Part shown: positions 33,586 to 45,427 of the stretch, one piece after another | Layout of the letters: every line of letters starts with the position of its first letter | How positions within the stretch are numbered: position 1 is the stretch's first letter | Assembly (NCBI RefSeq): GCF_008728515.1 | Contig: NC_044978.1 | Span: forward strand, 143,143,787-143,207,786 | Direction: 5' to 3' | From: Papio anubis | Lineage: Eukaryota > Chordata > Mammalia > Primates > Cercopithecidae | Length of the DNA stretch: 64,000 nt | Translations under genes and position numbers: made by a program | The notes under the pieces: generated by a model | Seen by the model: only the letters and a program-made list of their open reading frames with translations | What the model was told of the DNA's origin: nothing | Databases searched by the model: none

Positions 33586-33586
33586 A
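33551..33586 (+). repeat. C21 homopolymer followed by (CA)n
   Basis: Twenty-one consecutive C, then about seven CA units, within the 3' UTR part of the older L1. Such a C run is rare in AT-rich DNA and could form an i-motif, with a G-quadruplex on the other strand. Its length is likely to be polymorphic and prone to sequencing error. Confidence 0.9.
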
Positions 33587-33887
33587 TAAATGGTAACTAT
33601 GTCAGATTATGGATATGTTAGGTTGATTGTGGTTATCATTTCACAAAGTATACATATATCAGAGCACCGTGTTGTAAACAGTAAATATATATTTTTATTT
33701 GTCATAAACTGTAAATATATGTATTTATTTGTCAAAGTATATAAATAATGCCAACAAATAAAGCATCAGCACAATAGTGGAAAAGGAACAAAACTCGGAG
33801 TTGAAATTCATTTCAACATTTCAGAGTTGAGGAAATACATACATCTGATAAATATGTATGAAATATTCAGTATCATTAGTGACCGGG

Positions 33888-34246
33888 TGATGCAGTTTGG
33901 CTGTGTCCTCACCCAAATCTCATCTTGAATTGTAACTCCCACGATTCCCACGTTTCATGGGAAGGAACCAGTGGGACGTGATTGAATCTTGGGGGCAGGT
34001 CTTTCTCATGCTGTTCTCCTGATAGTGAATAAATCTCACAAGATCTATTTTATAAAGAGGAATTCCTCTGCACAAGCTCTCTCTCTTTGCCTACTGCCAT
34101 CCATGTAAGATGTGATTTGCTCCTCCTTGCCTTCCATTATGATTGTGAGGCCTCCCCAGCCATATGGAACTGTAAGTCCATTAAACCAGTTTTTCTTCCC
34201 AGTTTTTGGTATGTCTTTATTGGGAGCATGAAAACTGACTTACACA
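33888..34246 (+). mobile_element. THE1 solo LTR
   Basis: Runs from 'tgatgcagtttggctgtg' to 'gaaaactgacttacaca', the two ends of a THE1 LTR. Internal landmarks 'acaagctctctctctttgcc' and 'gtgaggcctccccagcc' are intact. No second LTR or internal region is nearby. The short frame 34087-34275 lies in the LTR and is not a gene. It is in the opposite orientation to the THE1 at 19455. Confidence 0.93.
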
Positions 34247-35109
34247 GCAGGGAAATACAAATCAAGAAAAAATAGATACGATTTTACTTCTATTTCATTG
34301 GCAAATATTTCAGTGGTAAACAATAACAATTCTCAGGACAAAGTGAATGCAAAATAGCTCTTCTACTTTGCTGGTGCTGGTGCCATTTCACTTGTTAGTA
34401 TATATGCAAAAGAAACATCTGTGCAAGGAAAACAGAATACACATAAAATAATTTTCATAGTAACTGATCACAATAACTGCCCCTTCAAAACAATTTAAAT
34501 TATCTATGGCACAGTGCTATAAAGGAATATTTTAAAAACAGTCAAAACTTATCTACATGGAAAAAAAATTTTTAAAGTGAAGATGAGTCTAAAATATAAT
34601 GCCCTATTAATGAAATTAAAGAAAAAGCAAAAACATGTTTTTTTAGAATACATATAAATTCAACTAAACCACAGAAAAAGAAAGAGTGAATGAGGAACAC
34701 AAGTTTCATAATACTGGCTAAGTCTTTCAGGGAAAGTCAGGACATTGAGTTGCTAGAGAAAATCATGTTTACACACAGGTAATTGTCATTACTGAGTTCC
34801 CAATTTTGTTTTTGGTGTTGAGTACACAGATATTTCTTATAATGTTAAAAACTACTAAATAGCTAAATAAAAGCAAACCATAAGTGGATTAGTGTTGTGA
34901 GTCTGTTAAAAAGAAAATTATTGTAAGGAAAAACAAAGAAGGGTAAGAGGATAAAGTGTGAGGTGTGGATGCTATCTTTCATAGAGGATCACAAAAGGCC
35001 TTTTTCCAATACGTTGCAGAAGAAAAGAAGTTTCTTATAGGTCAACTTATTCAGGTTCCTCTTTGTTCAAAACTCCAAAGCCTCCTCCTTTCCCATAGAA
35101 GAAAAGTAA
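34247..35109. other. Intergenic, nothing recognised
   Basis: AT-rich with no gene or nameable repeat. Confidence 0.5.
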
Positions 35110-35690
35110 TCTAAATTCTTAGAATGTAAACACAAGGCCTTTTACGAACTGACTTCTGCCTTTGTATACAGACTCATGACCTTTGATAATCATTCTAGTT
35201 GAGTTTGCATTTCATACCCCAGAAATCATTGCAATTTCCCTGAACCCATTATGGTCTCTCATGCCACAGACCTTCACTTTCAATCCTTCTGATAAAAATT
35301 CAAATCGTCTTTTTTGGAAAGTCTACTCTGATTTGCCTAGAAGATTCAGAGTGTCTCATCCTGTTCTTCCAGTCATTCACTCTCTAGTTATTTATTATAA
35401 GCTTACTATATGCAAGTACTAGTTTATATTCAAAGCGATATTTCAGCAACTTCAATGTTTTGTCAGTATTTGCATGTATGACTTCTTAGACTCCAAGCTG
35501 CTTGATGGCAGTGTGGTTCCATCTTTCAACATCTAACACAATTTCTGTTATACAGTAATTGTCAATACTATATTGATAATTTATGTTATATAATAATTGA
35601 TCAATACTATATTGACAGTAAAATATTTGTTGAATGAAAACATGAATGAATGAGCAAATGAATGAATGAGTGAATGAATGAATGTCCTCC
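35110..35690 (+). repeat. L2 LINE 3' end
   Basis: Ordered matches to the L2 3' region: 'aaggccttttacgaactga', 'cattcactctctagttatt', 'ttcttagactccaagctgc' and the end 'aaaatatttgttgaatg', followed by the TGAA-type tail typical of L2 (35633-35684). The frame at 35183-35422 has no L2 protein match and is not coding. Confidence 0.75.
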
Positions 35691-35804
35691 TAACAATGAT
35701 CATAGGCTCAGATCAAAGCTTTACCCCTATTGGCTGAGTTTCCAAATAGTCCTAAGCCCAAAAGAATAAACCTAGTGCATATCTCTCTTACAGCCCTTGT
35801 TGTA

Positions 35805-35950
35805 TCCATTCTTTATTTAATAAATATTTACTAAGAGACTATTTTGTTTCAGGCACTGAAAATGCGCTCATAGACAAATAGAGTCTCTGCTCCCATGAAG
35901 TTTCCATTAATAAACAATCACAGATTGTGCTGCTGCAATGATTAGTTATA
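35805..35950 (-). repeat. Probable L2 fragment, minus strand
   Basis: 'aataaatatttactaagaga' then 'caggcactgaaaatgcgctc' and 'gctcccatgaagtttcc' follow the reverse complement of the L2 3' end. It lies tail to tail with the plus-strand L2 just upstream. Confidence 0.6.
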
Positions 35951-36540
35951 GACCTTTTCTATTGGATACTTGCGACTCTTAAAGGAAGGATGAACTGTAA
36001 CTTATCTTTGGACCTACATTTTTCAGAGCCAGTTGATACTCAGTTCACCACAATTGGCTACAGACATTTAGTCTGAGCTGGCTGGGTAGAGTGACTTAAT
36101 TATGTATATTCGTAGTCCAAATCCTGGTAATTAATAGATAAGAACCACTATCTTATATTTTAGGTGTGGTCATCTCTGAGATATAGCACACACATTGATT
36201 AAACAAGTAGAAGAATTGTTCACTAGATAGTCAATTCTGAGCATCACATTGTACTTTTAACATGTAAATAAAAGCATTGCATACTGACATTTTTAAGACA
36301 GAAAGAAACAAGTTTTTAGTATTTAAAATCAGTTTATTACTTAGAATAATTTAGGATTAGTGAAAGATATTGTGCTTTTCGCCACCTGTACAAATTTGGG
36401 GAAAATCACTTAAGCTTTGTTCTCTTTATTTTAAAAAGTGTTATCACTAATGCCTGCCGCAACAACCCCATATGAAAACTGTAATAAGTAGAAAAGAAGA
36501 GAAAGCTCTTTAAATCTCAAAAGGGCAATGCAAATAAGGG
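35951..36540. other. Intergenic, nothing recognised
   Basis: No gene or repeat recognised. Confidence 0.5.
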
Positions 36541-36665
36541 ATTTCACTGAAATATAAGCCCCATTTAGGCAAAAATTTTTATTTTTTATTCACTGCTAAA
36601 TTCCCAGCACCTAGTCCAGTATGAGACACAGAGCTGGCACTCAGTAAATACTTGTGAAATACCTT
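36541..36665 (+). repeat. L2 3' end fragment
   Basis: 'aaatataagccccatttagg', 'ttcccagcacctagtccag' and 'ggcactcagtaaatacttg' match the last 120 bases of L2. Confidence 0.7.
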
Positions 36666-36962
36666 CATTACATATTGCTGACATTAATATATCTATTACA
36701 GAATTAAATGAAAAAATAATTCTAGTAAACGCAAAATGTTTTCTTGCTAATTGCAGATCTCCAAAATAAACCCTAAAATTGGAAAAGTTTGAGGAGCGCT
36801 TCTAAATTTGAAAGAGATTTATTTTGTCAGATTAATCAATGAGTAATTGTACTACATCTATGAAATCAAAATGAAAATTACTCTGTATAATATTTAAAGT
36901 GGGTTGCAGCTAAAGATTAAGAGAAAAAAAAGCAGGCAGTGTTTTGATGATGCCTATTAAAG

Positions 36963-37021
36963 TTGTGTGTGTGTGCACGTGTGCATGCGTATGTGTGTGT
37001 TTGTGTGTGTGTGTGTGTGTC
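36963..37021 (+). repeat. (TG)n microsatellite, interrupted
   Basis: Alternating purine-pyrimidine TG run with 'cacg' and 'catgcg' interruptions. Such tracts can adopt Z-DNA. Confidence 0.9.
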
Positions 37022-37520
37022 TTTAGAGAAGATCCCTGTTTAATTCAGCAGCTCAAAAGAAGGTTCTCTTTAATATTAATATAGTCCATTATGTTTATTG
37101 GCATTATTGAGCATTCAAAGCAGCTCAGTACAATCTGTATTTTTAAAAGTTTTTGGTCCCTGCTCTGTTTCTGTAATAACTCATTTAGTCTACTCCCCAC
37201 AAAATGGATCTAGTTACCTCGTAAGCCTATATCTTATCTTAGTAATATATTCATCTCCTTCTCTTCCTTTCTAAAATCATTATACCATAAGAACATTCTC
37301 AGCTAGCCACACTGGAGTGTCAGTTCTCAACATGTGCTTCAAGATTTTTCTATTTTTTTTTTCCACAAATTGTCCATGATCTATTACACAAGAAACCCAT
37401 CAATGAAATATTTCTTTTTTTTTTTTTGGATATATGTAAACAACTTTATTTGTGAATAGGCAAAATTTTAAATCTGTACACTATTGTTTACAAAAATCTG
37501 AATTCTCATTTTTTAACTAT
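37022..37520. other. Intergenic, nothing recognised
   Basis: T-rich runs at 37350 and 37412 are present, but no complete repeat is recognised. Confidence 0.45.
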
Positions 37521-37610
37521 TTTATTTTATTTATTTATTTTTTATTATTATTATTGTACTTTAAGTTCTAGGGTACATGTGCATAATGTGCAGGTTTGTT
37601 ACATATGTAT
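37521..37610 (-). mobile_element. Very short L1 3' end
   Basis: A T/TTA-rich start followed by 'gtactttaagttctaggg' and 'tgtgcaggtttgttacat' is the reverse complement of the last 80 bases of a primate L1. Severe 5' truncation. Confidence 0.85.
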
Positions 37611-39039
37611 ATTTCTTAAAAGACTTATTATGGTTCCCTATATGTCTACATTTGGGGGGAAACTAATTTTTGAAGATAGATTCTGCCTCATTATGATGAT
37701 AGAGGTGTATTAAGTGCAGCGATTATTTGAATTCTGACCGTTAGAATGGTGTCATTTCTCTCAGAAAAATCCTGAATAATATGAGTCATCATATGAACTA
37801 TTTATCATTCACAAAATAATATATGTTGGCATGCATTGTTAAGAATGAAGTGGTTGAATGAAAAATGTTACTCCAGAGATGGCACACTTATGCCTTCAAC
37901 AACCCTATTCTTTCAAGGGTGCTTATTACAAGTCAATAATGGAAACAAGTGGCAGGCTGGGGCCATGGGTCCCCAGGGTTCAGAATTTTATATTCTAATT
38001 TGAACTCTTCTCTTTCCAGAGAAAGCAATGTGACTCCCACTGGAACAGACCCTGGTCTGAAGTCTATAAAGATCTGGCTAAGTAAGATGAATTTTGGGGA
38101 GTAGCCTTATGTTTCTTTAGCTTAAATAACAACATTCATCGTCTCCACTACCACCTCCTGGTTGCTAATAGCCTCAGCCAATAACAGAATTACATTTTCT
38201 GGAAATTTGGTTTTACTGAAACCAACTTGGGCTGTGCAGCCTTCTGTTAGATTGTCTTTAATGCTTACTGACTTCTTTATGACCCTTATAAACAAAACCA
38301 AATCAATGAAACCTTCAAACATTACCCTGAAATGGTGAGTAGATGGCATCCTTACCAATGGGAAGGAATTCTCTGCAGAGGTGCAGTAGGCATCACATGT
38401 ATTGAATAGAATCTGTTTTTTCTACCTCCTACAAAGCAAAGTCAGCATGTGGAAAGTGTATTTATATGCAGTAATGAGGCTAGGTAAGCATATCCTGAAG
38501 GTGCTATTCAATAAGTACCAATTATATTTAATAAATAGTTAGACCTATGTAGTGAAAATGGGGCAGAAAAACATAGAACTATGACCTAATTAGCGTAAAC
38601 ACTAAGGTATTTGATAATTTTAGTAAGCCACTTCATTTATTAGTGTTTGTCTCCTTTATAAAATGAAAGAAGACAATGAGTAGAGACAGCTTTGGAAAAG
38701 AAAACAATAAAAATCCACAAGATTGGAGTTATTAATGGAAGATAAAAACAACCTCCATATCTCGCTTGTCTTGTGAGTCCTCAGTGCATATGATCACGTG
38801 TACTGGGTGTTGTTGATAAAGATGAACCTGAGTCAGTCATGCATGAATACATTACATTCAGAATGCACTCATTGAGATGTAATATGTTAAAAAATAGCTC
38901 ATTAGTGTATTTTTCTTTTGCTTATGTTAATCTGATCCTCTGCAGGATAGATTTTACTTCACTGAGAAATACACTTTTCTGGAATTTCTCATATTGTGGT
39001 ATTGCCAAGGCTGGGAAGTCTTTCATAGCAAAGGCAGGA
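37611..39039. other. Intergenic, about 1.4 kb, nothing recognised
   Basis: No gene or named repeat. The antisense frame at 38122-38358 (78 residues) has no domain, no homology I recognise and no flanking splice or promoter evidence. Confidence 0.5.
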
Positions 39040-39128
39040 ACATAGCCTTCTTTGTATTTTCTAGCACCCAGTAAGATACTGGCAAGTAGAAATCAAGTAG
39101 TGTTTGCATGAATGAATAAATAAATAGC
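39040..39128 (+). repeat. L2 3' tail fragment
   Basis: 'ttctagcacccagtaagata' followed by 'catgaatgaataaataaat' resembles the L2 3' terminus with its tail. Confidence 0.5.
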
Positions 39129-40019
39129 TTAGGCTACCTGGTTTTTTAAAGTGATCAATAAACAATTTAATTAACAGAAATGCAAATTTAAGTTATTCTG
39201 GACCAGTAGAAGGGGTGTGAAACATGGAATCCATTTTTAGGTTGAATTTGCATATGTATAACATCTATATAAGGACAAAAAATGTATCTTGCTTTAAATA
39301 CATCAGGGTAAATGACTCAAATACCTTAAAATTAATGTGCCAAAGGGCCCAGAAAGCAAAACTTCTCCACAATGTGCTCCATGGAGAAATAGTATGGGTT
39401 AAGACATATTTGTATAAAATGATTAAATAACAAAGCACAAAGAGCAATTTGTCGTTTTCTTTCATAGATCTTCTCAGAATTTCTTTTCTATTTGCGAAGC
39501 TATTTACATTTGTTGTTTCTTGCATACTTCTCTGTATGGTCCAGGAATGTAGGGACTGTGTTGCTTTGCTCATCTCTCAATCTCAATGCCTAGCACAGTT
39601 AGTGGATGTTACTGTCTAATGTTTTGCTTGTAATCAAAATGAGAAAACAATAATGATATCCTGACAAGAGGTATTAAACCTCTATTTCTAAGTGATAAGT
39701 AATTACCCTAAAGTCTGATAAATATTCGGATATGCATAGTGAAAATACAACAGAAAAGATAGAATCAGAATTTCTTTCTAGCTTTGTCACTAACTCACTT
39801 TATACTTTTGATGTGACCCTTATTTCGCGGTGCTATTTCTTCATTTGTAGAATAAGTAAATATTATCTGATATCATATGTAAATAGAAAGGAGGTAGTAA
39901 AATTTAAATTGAAAGAAGCTGGGAAAGATACCTGCACCATCTAGTTGAAAGAGTTGTCTGTGAGACTAACTATGTTTGTGGGACCATGTCCTTTTAGTTT
40001 CCATCACTTTAATAAAACT
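39129..40019. other. Intergenic, weak L2-like patch only
   Basis: A weak L2-like patch occurs near 39545-39610 ('gtagggactgtgttgc'). Otherwise nothing recognised. Confidence 0.4.
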
Positions 40020-40145
40020 GCCTTCTCAAAGATGTTTTCATTTCCCTAGGGACTGAAATTGTATCAACCTTACTTATTGCTGTATCTCTAGATGACTATC
40101 ACTATATCTAGAAAAAAAGTAGACACCCAGAAATATTTGTTGATA
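40020..40145 (+). repeat. L2 3' end fragment
   Basis: 'ccctagggactgaaattgta' through 'cccagaaatatttgttga' matches the L2 3' end pattern, diverged. Confidence 0.45.
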
Positions 40146-40199
40146 GAATTATGATAAATAATTGCTAAGTTCATTGTTCCTTTATTCACCCTCTTTGGT

Positions 40200-40860
40200 G
40201 TCCCTGAAACATTGCTAACTATCTCGACCGCTTCATCCCTCTTGAAATGTCCCTTATTAATAGCATCTGTGACACTACACTACATGTGTTTTAGTCTCAC
40301 CTCTTCATCCTTTCCTTCTTGCCTTCTTGGTGTCTTGTTCTCTTCTTCCTACATCCTCAAATACATGTGTTACCCAAGATTCGGTGCACAATTTTCCTCT
40401 CAATATTCTCTACAGGCTATGTTACACAACTCATTCCAGTGATTTCCATTAGAAGCATTACCTAGATAATTTCTGGATTTATGTTTCTGGTCCCATTATT
40501 GCCACCTCCCAATGCTCAGTCTCACATGTCTAGATTTCTGGATATTTTCTATCATTAGCTCTCAAATACCCTCAAGTCAAATTGCCAAAAGTGAACTCAT
40601 TATTTCCTTTTTCTCCAGAACCAGTCTTCCCATATCTTCAGTATCCTTCGCAACAGCAATATTTCTCATACTAAGCTTCCCTAAACCTTCATAGAAAACC
40701 CATCTAAAATCTGGTCAAATCAATTTTGTGGAATCTTCACTATGTGCTTCTTTTTCTCTTTCCACTGTCACATCCAAGTTCAGACAACTGATGCTGTTTG
40801 GATTATAGCATTTTCACTGGTGTCACATCTTGAGGTTCTCCCTGTGGGCCACCATTACCA
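40200..40860 (+). repeat. L2 LINE, coding-region remnant
   Basis: Pyrimidine-rich DNA with ordered L2 landmarks: 'tctcacctcttcatccttt', 'cttgccttcttggtgtctt', 'gccaaaagtgaactcatta' and 'cttcccatatcttcagtat'. It corresponds to the distal part of L2 ORF2. No coding frame is kept. The small frames here (40212-40442, 40512-40694) do not read as L2 reverse transcriptase. Confidence 0.6.
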
Positions 40861-42604
40861 TGAAAGGGAAGGGAGAAGGAAACTAGCACGGTATGCCCTT
40901 GGAATTGTAATCTATTGGAGAAATACAACTATGAATGGGTCTTCAAGATTTTTACTCTTTAATGGGAAATAGGTGTGTATACAAAAGACTGCAATAAGTT
41001 ATGGCAAGTCTAAGACCAAATTATCCATAGTGTGTTCTGAGGAAATCACCTAGATTAGAGGGTCTACATGGAGTCAGGCCTTTTCTCTGTCACTCACACT
41101 TCCTCCTACCTAGAAGACAGAAGAGCATCTGTATGAGTTGAACCAAGGACGTAATTCAGGCACAGTGTTTTTCAGCCTGAACGGCCATAAGGAAGGCATC
41201 AGTGACCTCGGTTAGAGTTGTCTTAGCGAAGTAGGGATTAGGAAAGTCAGAAAGCAGTGGGGTGATTTCTGAGCTAGATGGAAGAAGTAGAGACAAGGAC
41301 TGTGGTAGATGCCATGATATACTGCCAGATATCCTGTCAGAAATATCATCAGAAGAATCGTCCCCCCAGGTTCTGGGAGTACTGCCAGAAGACATGCCTC
41401 AGCTGTCAACCCTCTTTAAGGATTGCCTCAGCTGAAGAAAATTATTATGCCCAACATCATGCTTTCTTTCTGGGGCTGTGCATATGCAATGTTGATCAAT
41501 AGAAGGGTGGGAAGGCCTAGTTTCATTAGCCCAACATGGGCCATTTCAGCTCCAGAACTCCAGAGTCTCCCATAGGGTGACCTGAGGCCTTTGTTGGGAC
41601 CGCGTCACAACTCAGCTTCTCCTTATGCCCAACCCAGCCTCATGCCCTCTAGCCTTCCTGTTAGTGAATGCCTCCAAAGGAACCAAACTTGTGACTGCTG
41701 ATACCAGGAGTGGCCCAAGAAACTAAAATGAGATTTTGGAGACCTATAAATGGTGGTAGGTAGAGTGTTGAATGTCCTTGGAGCATGATAGCAGGGCAGC
41801 TGTAAAAACTTTGTTTGATGATGAATTGGGATGGTACGAAAATGAAAGGACATATAGTGGCTGGCACAATGTGTCAAGAGTTTGACGAATATTGGGGAAA
41901 TGATAACTCTAAGGACAATGGCATTGGGTGACTATTGTTAAGCCTAATTTATGCTCTGGCGAGAAGATAATAAAACGTTGATAGTTATTAATAGATGATT
42001 CAGAACCAAGTGTAAAAACCAAAGGGATTCTTATCTCCTGCAGTGGGTTGTCAGAGAAAGATGATGAGGCACAGGAATGTAAGAGTAAGAGTCAGCAAGC
42101 ACTAGAGAAAACAACAATTCCGATAAAGCAGGTCTGTTATACCAAGGTCATGTAATAATTAAGAAAAAATGGGACCCTGACACATGAAATAAGAATATTA
42201 GTGTGGATTCACCTGAAAGTCCTGAAACCCTGGATTCCCACAAACCATATATGCTTGCAACAGTAGCTTATTCCTCATTATTAAGAGATATCAACTCCCC
42301 TCCCCACACACACACACCATTGGTTGAAGGTAATTCAGAGGCCTATTTCCTACAAGATAACATGCACCCCCACTCAGCATACTCCCCACTACCTACTCTT
42401 TTTGCCACTAAGCCAGTCACTAATGTTAAGTCAAAATATAACCCAATTGGAGAAACTGGACCTGCAAAAAAAGGAGGGAGACTATATCTAAAGGGAACTA
42501 CTGAACCATAGCCAACATAATTCAATAATAAATGAGGGAATACACATGAACTAGATTCTTAGGGTGCTGGATCAATGAGTGTCAGACATACATTTGCATA
42601 CAAG
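40861..42604. other. Intergenic, about 1.7 kb, not identified
   Basis: Less AT-rich than its surroundings. The 41560-41700 part ('ttgttgggaccgcgtcac') resembles old LTR-type sequence, but I cannot name it. Overlapping frames on both strands (41156-41502; 41623-41877; 42203-42511) have no recognisable domain. The 102-residue frame at 42203 is the longest and has low-complexity Pro/His runs from a CA repeat. Confidence 0.4.
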
Positions 42605-42935
42605 AAACTGCAGTCAGTAACCACATAATGACGTTTTGGTCAACTACAGACTGCACATGTGACAGTGGTCTCACGAGATTACAATGCCATATTTTTACTA
42701 TACTTTTTCTGTGTTTACATACCCAAACTCCTACCATTGTTTTACAATTGCCTGTGGCGTTTGATACAGTAACATGCTGTACACATTTGTAGTCTGGCAG
42801 CACTAGGTACATCATATAGCTTAGATGTGTGGTAGGTTATACAACTGTGGTTTGTGTAAGTACACCCTATGATGTCTGCACAATAGTGAAATTACTTAAC
42901 AACACGTTTCTCAGAATGTATTCCTGTCATGAAGC
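42605..42935 (-). mobile_element. Ancient DNA transposon MITE
   Basis: 'cagtcagtaaccacataatg', 'ttacaattgcctgtggcg', 'acagtaacatgctgtacac' and 'gtttgtgtaagtacaccc' match, in reverse, a widespread primate MITE whose forward strand begins 'cagtcatgcatcgcttaac'. The family name is not certain from memory (a Tigger- or hAT-type element). It is non-coding. Confidence 0.7.
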
Positions 42936-43411
42936 AAAGTATGACTCCATATCGATATGGGAGCACTCTCCTAAGATATGAGTTGATACCTTGGTAAATT
43001 GTTCAGGGATGGTACAGGCATGCTGAAAGATGGCTTTTCTAAGTGTAGAAAAGCACTGTACCACACTAAATTAAATGAAAAAATAGAATTGTTATGGCAG
43101 GGTAATAGACTAAAGAAAGAAAAAGCTTGAAAAAGTGGGCATGTTAAAGTGGGTATACCATAAAAGACTACAAAAGCCACCAGAGGACAATATTCAATAG
43201 GAGGACCTAGATGATATATCATTTACACAAGCAATAAGGAATGTGCTAGTGAGAGAGCCACAAAGATCACCACATTCAGTGGTGGTGGAAGATCCCTTAC
43301 CCAAACGTTCTACTAGTAATAACAAATCTAAACGATCCCCCAAACAAGACAGGGCAGGTGGCATCTTACTTCTCAGAAATAAAATGAGTTCAGTTATCAA
43401 AATGAGTTTGA
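42936..43411. other. Intergenic, nothing recognised
   Basis: No gene. The frame at 43243-43497 runs into the AluJ and ends inside it, so it is not a gene. Confidence 0.45.
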
Positions 43412-43613
43412 TAGTGAGACCTTGCCTCTCCACAAAAGGAAAAAAAGAAAAAAATAGCCAAGTGTGGTGGTGTGCAACCATAGTCCTAGCTACTTAGGAA
43501 ACTTAGATAGGAAGATGGCCTGAGCCTGGGAGTTCAAGGCTACAGTGAGCCATGATCACACCACTGCACTCCATCCTGGGCAAAAAAGCAAGACGCTGTC
43601 TCAAAAAAAAGAG
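43412..43613 (+). mobile_element. AluJ, 5' truncated
   Basis: Starts late in the left arm at 'gtgagaccttgcctctcc', then an A-rich linker, then a full right arm with 'cagtgagccatgatcac' and a short decayed A-tail. Confidence 0.85.
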
Positions 43614-43924
43614 AACGTCAAAAGTAGTAACAAGATGGCAGAGACCATCTGCAGGGTCTGACCTTCTGAGAATCATGGAGGTAGTTAATAGAGCAAAGTT
43701 TTCATTAAAGCAAAATAGAGAGGCATTAATGGTACTGCTCAACCTGTACAATAAGGAACAATGAAAGAGAAAAGATTAGGAGGCAAGAAGCAATTGTCCC
43801 CCAAAGAATAACATAATCTTTTTCCCTTGTTCCAGACCTGAGATAGATTTTGGACCCAATACCAACTACTGAACTCACCAGGCGAGTTGATCAGTATTGC
43901 ACAACTGGTAAGTATTAAAGAAAG
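43614..43924. other. Intergenic, nothing recognised
   Basis: No gene or named repeat. Confidence 0.45.
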
Positions 43925-44170
43925 GTTTTAAACACATTCTGATTATGTGATACCACTACTTCTCAACAACTTTCCCATGGCCATGTCTACTTCTTGCTGT
44001 GGCTTCAGAAGGCCCCTGGAATATGGTCTCAATTTATCTATCCAGAATTGTTTTGTAGACGACTTTTTCACAGTAGGAACACTTTGGTTATACTGTACTC
44101 CTCAAATTACCTTACATGATTGCTTCCAAACTCCTCCCTGTTCATTGGTTCCTGCCATCTTCTCACATGG
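43925..44170 (+). repeat. Possible L2 fragment
   Basis: 'caacaactttcccatggcc' and 'gcttccaaactcctccctg' have the look of the L2 3' region, but the match is weak. Confidence 0.3.
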
Positions 44171-45376
44171 AGCATAATTTATCAAATGAAGCTCAATCAG
44201 GAGAGAAAAAGTGAAGGCCATCTCTTTCATGAAAACCTGCGAGGTTTAAGAACAAAAGGTGATTATTCCCATGTTTAAATTATTGTCATACCTCTCTTAT
44301 GAGACATTGCTGTACTTGAATAACAGTACCATATGGTAAGTTCTGGGAACAGAAGGTGTTTACCTAAGTTCCACACATAGTATAGAGACCACCAGTAGTA
44401 AATTATCAATAAATATGGTCCAAATAAATGACCGGTGGATAAATAAACATTGTGTGAAAATATAAAAGCTGTGTACAAATAAAAAATATTATGATCTATG
44501 TTTTAAACTCTAAAGATTTTATTCAACAAATAAATAAAATAGGCTCTCGCCTGAGACAGACCCAAATTTAAATCCTTGTTTTATAAGATTTGCAAGATAA
44601 TTATTTCCTCAGAATCTCAGTCCCCTCGTTTATCAACCCTTATAGAGTCCCCACTAACTCTGAATGGAATACATACATTGACTTATCCGCCCAGAAGTTG
44701 CTCAAGAAGAAGTATCTTCTGCATGCTTCACTCTTCCTCTCTTTAACTCCTTTAACTTCCCTTTCCTTATGAGAACATTTATAATTAAAAGTACGTGTTT
44801 GTTGGTTTTCATGAGTTCAACATGTCATATGTAACAATCGGGGTACTATCTGGTATTCATTTCTATATACAAATGATTGTGTAAATCCATGACATCATAC
44901 AGATATTTTAACTTGCTGTGTATCTTTTCTTAAGTTTATGGAGTAAAAAGTCTGCTCTAGATAATCTCTAAGTCCCCTTAATAAAGTCTATAAATCTATA
45001 TTTAAAAGGTCATCCTTTATATTTCTGGCATTAAGATTTGCATAGTGATTCATAAAGGGTCATATGCCTATCAGTAGAAAAACACAGAAGAGTAAAAAAC
45101 ATCAGCTAAAAGTAAAGTAATTCTAAGGTAGAGACAGGCAAATAACCATAATAATGTTCACCAACTCATCTATTTCCTTTTGAGATCATCTATGTTTAAG
45201 AGGTGAAAAATCCAACCCATTGCACTGGAAGCATTGTGCTCCAGTATTTCAGGAGGCTCTTTATTGGCACTCTACATTCCTAGCAAACTGAACAGGGACC
45301 AAAAGCAGTCGCTTTTGCAGGCTCTATGCCCAGAGGCTCTATGCTTAGGAAATCTTTTATCTTCCACTATTATTCA
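44171..45376. other. Intergenic, faint MIR-like patch
   Basis: A faint reverse MIR patch lies near 44550-44640 ('cccaaatttaaatccttg', 'tctcagtcccctcgttta'). No gene. Confidence 0.4.
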
Positions 45377-45427
45377 TTCCTTCCTTCCTTCCTTCCTTCC
45401 TTCCTTCCTTCCTTCCTTCCTTCCTTC
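45377..45427 (+). repeat. (TTCC)n microsatellite
   Basis: About 12.5 perfect TTCC units. The Ser-Phe-Leu-Pro run in the frame 45234-45509 is only this repeat translated. Confidence 0.95.

Larger units (their letters stand above)
32345..33740 (+). mobile_element. Older L1 3' portion (L1M-type), rearranged
   Basis: A 5'-truncated L1 covering the end of reverse transcriptase, the C-terminal part of ORF2 and the 3' UTR ('gattgtggttatcatttcac', 'tatacatatatcagag'). Landmarks include 'caaggctggaggcatcac' near 32527, 'tgggagaaaatatttgc' near 32921 and 'tattattcacaatagcc' near 33389. ORF2 is too decayed for useful frames. Inside it, a 70-bp stretch has been copied 358 bp downstream in place of part of the L1. 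A 22-bp tandem copy lies near 32583-32628, and a C21 tract lies near the 3' UTR. Confidence 0.88.

Noticed and set aside
36963..37021. Regular short repeats considered as a CRISPR array
   Set aside because: TG dinucleotide microsatellite. No repeat-spacer structure occurs anywhere in the window, and the genome is a mammal's.
42203..42511. 102-residue frame as a small gene
   Set aside because: Contains CA-repeat-derived residues and no recognisable domain. No promoter, splice sites or poly(A) signal arrangement supports it.
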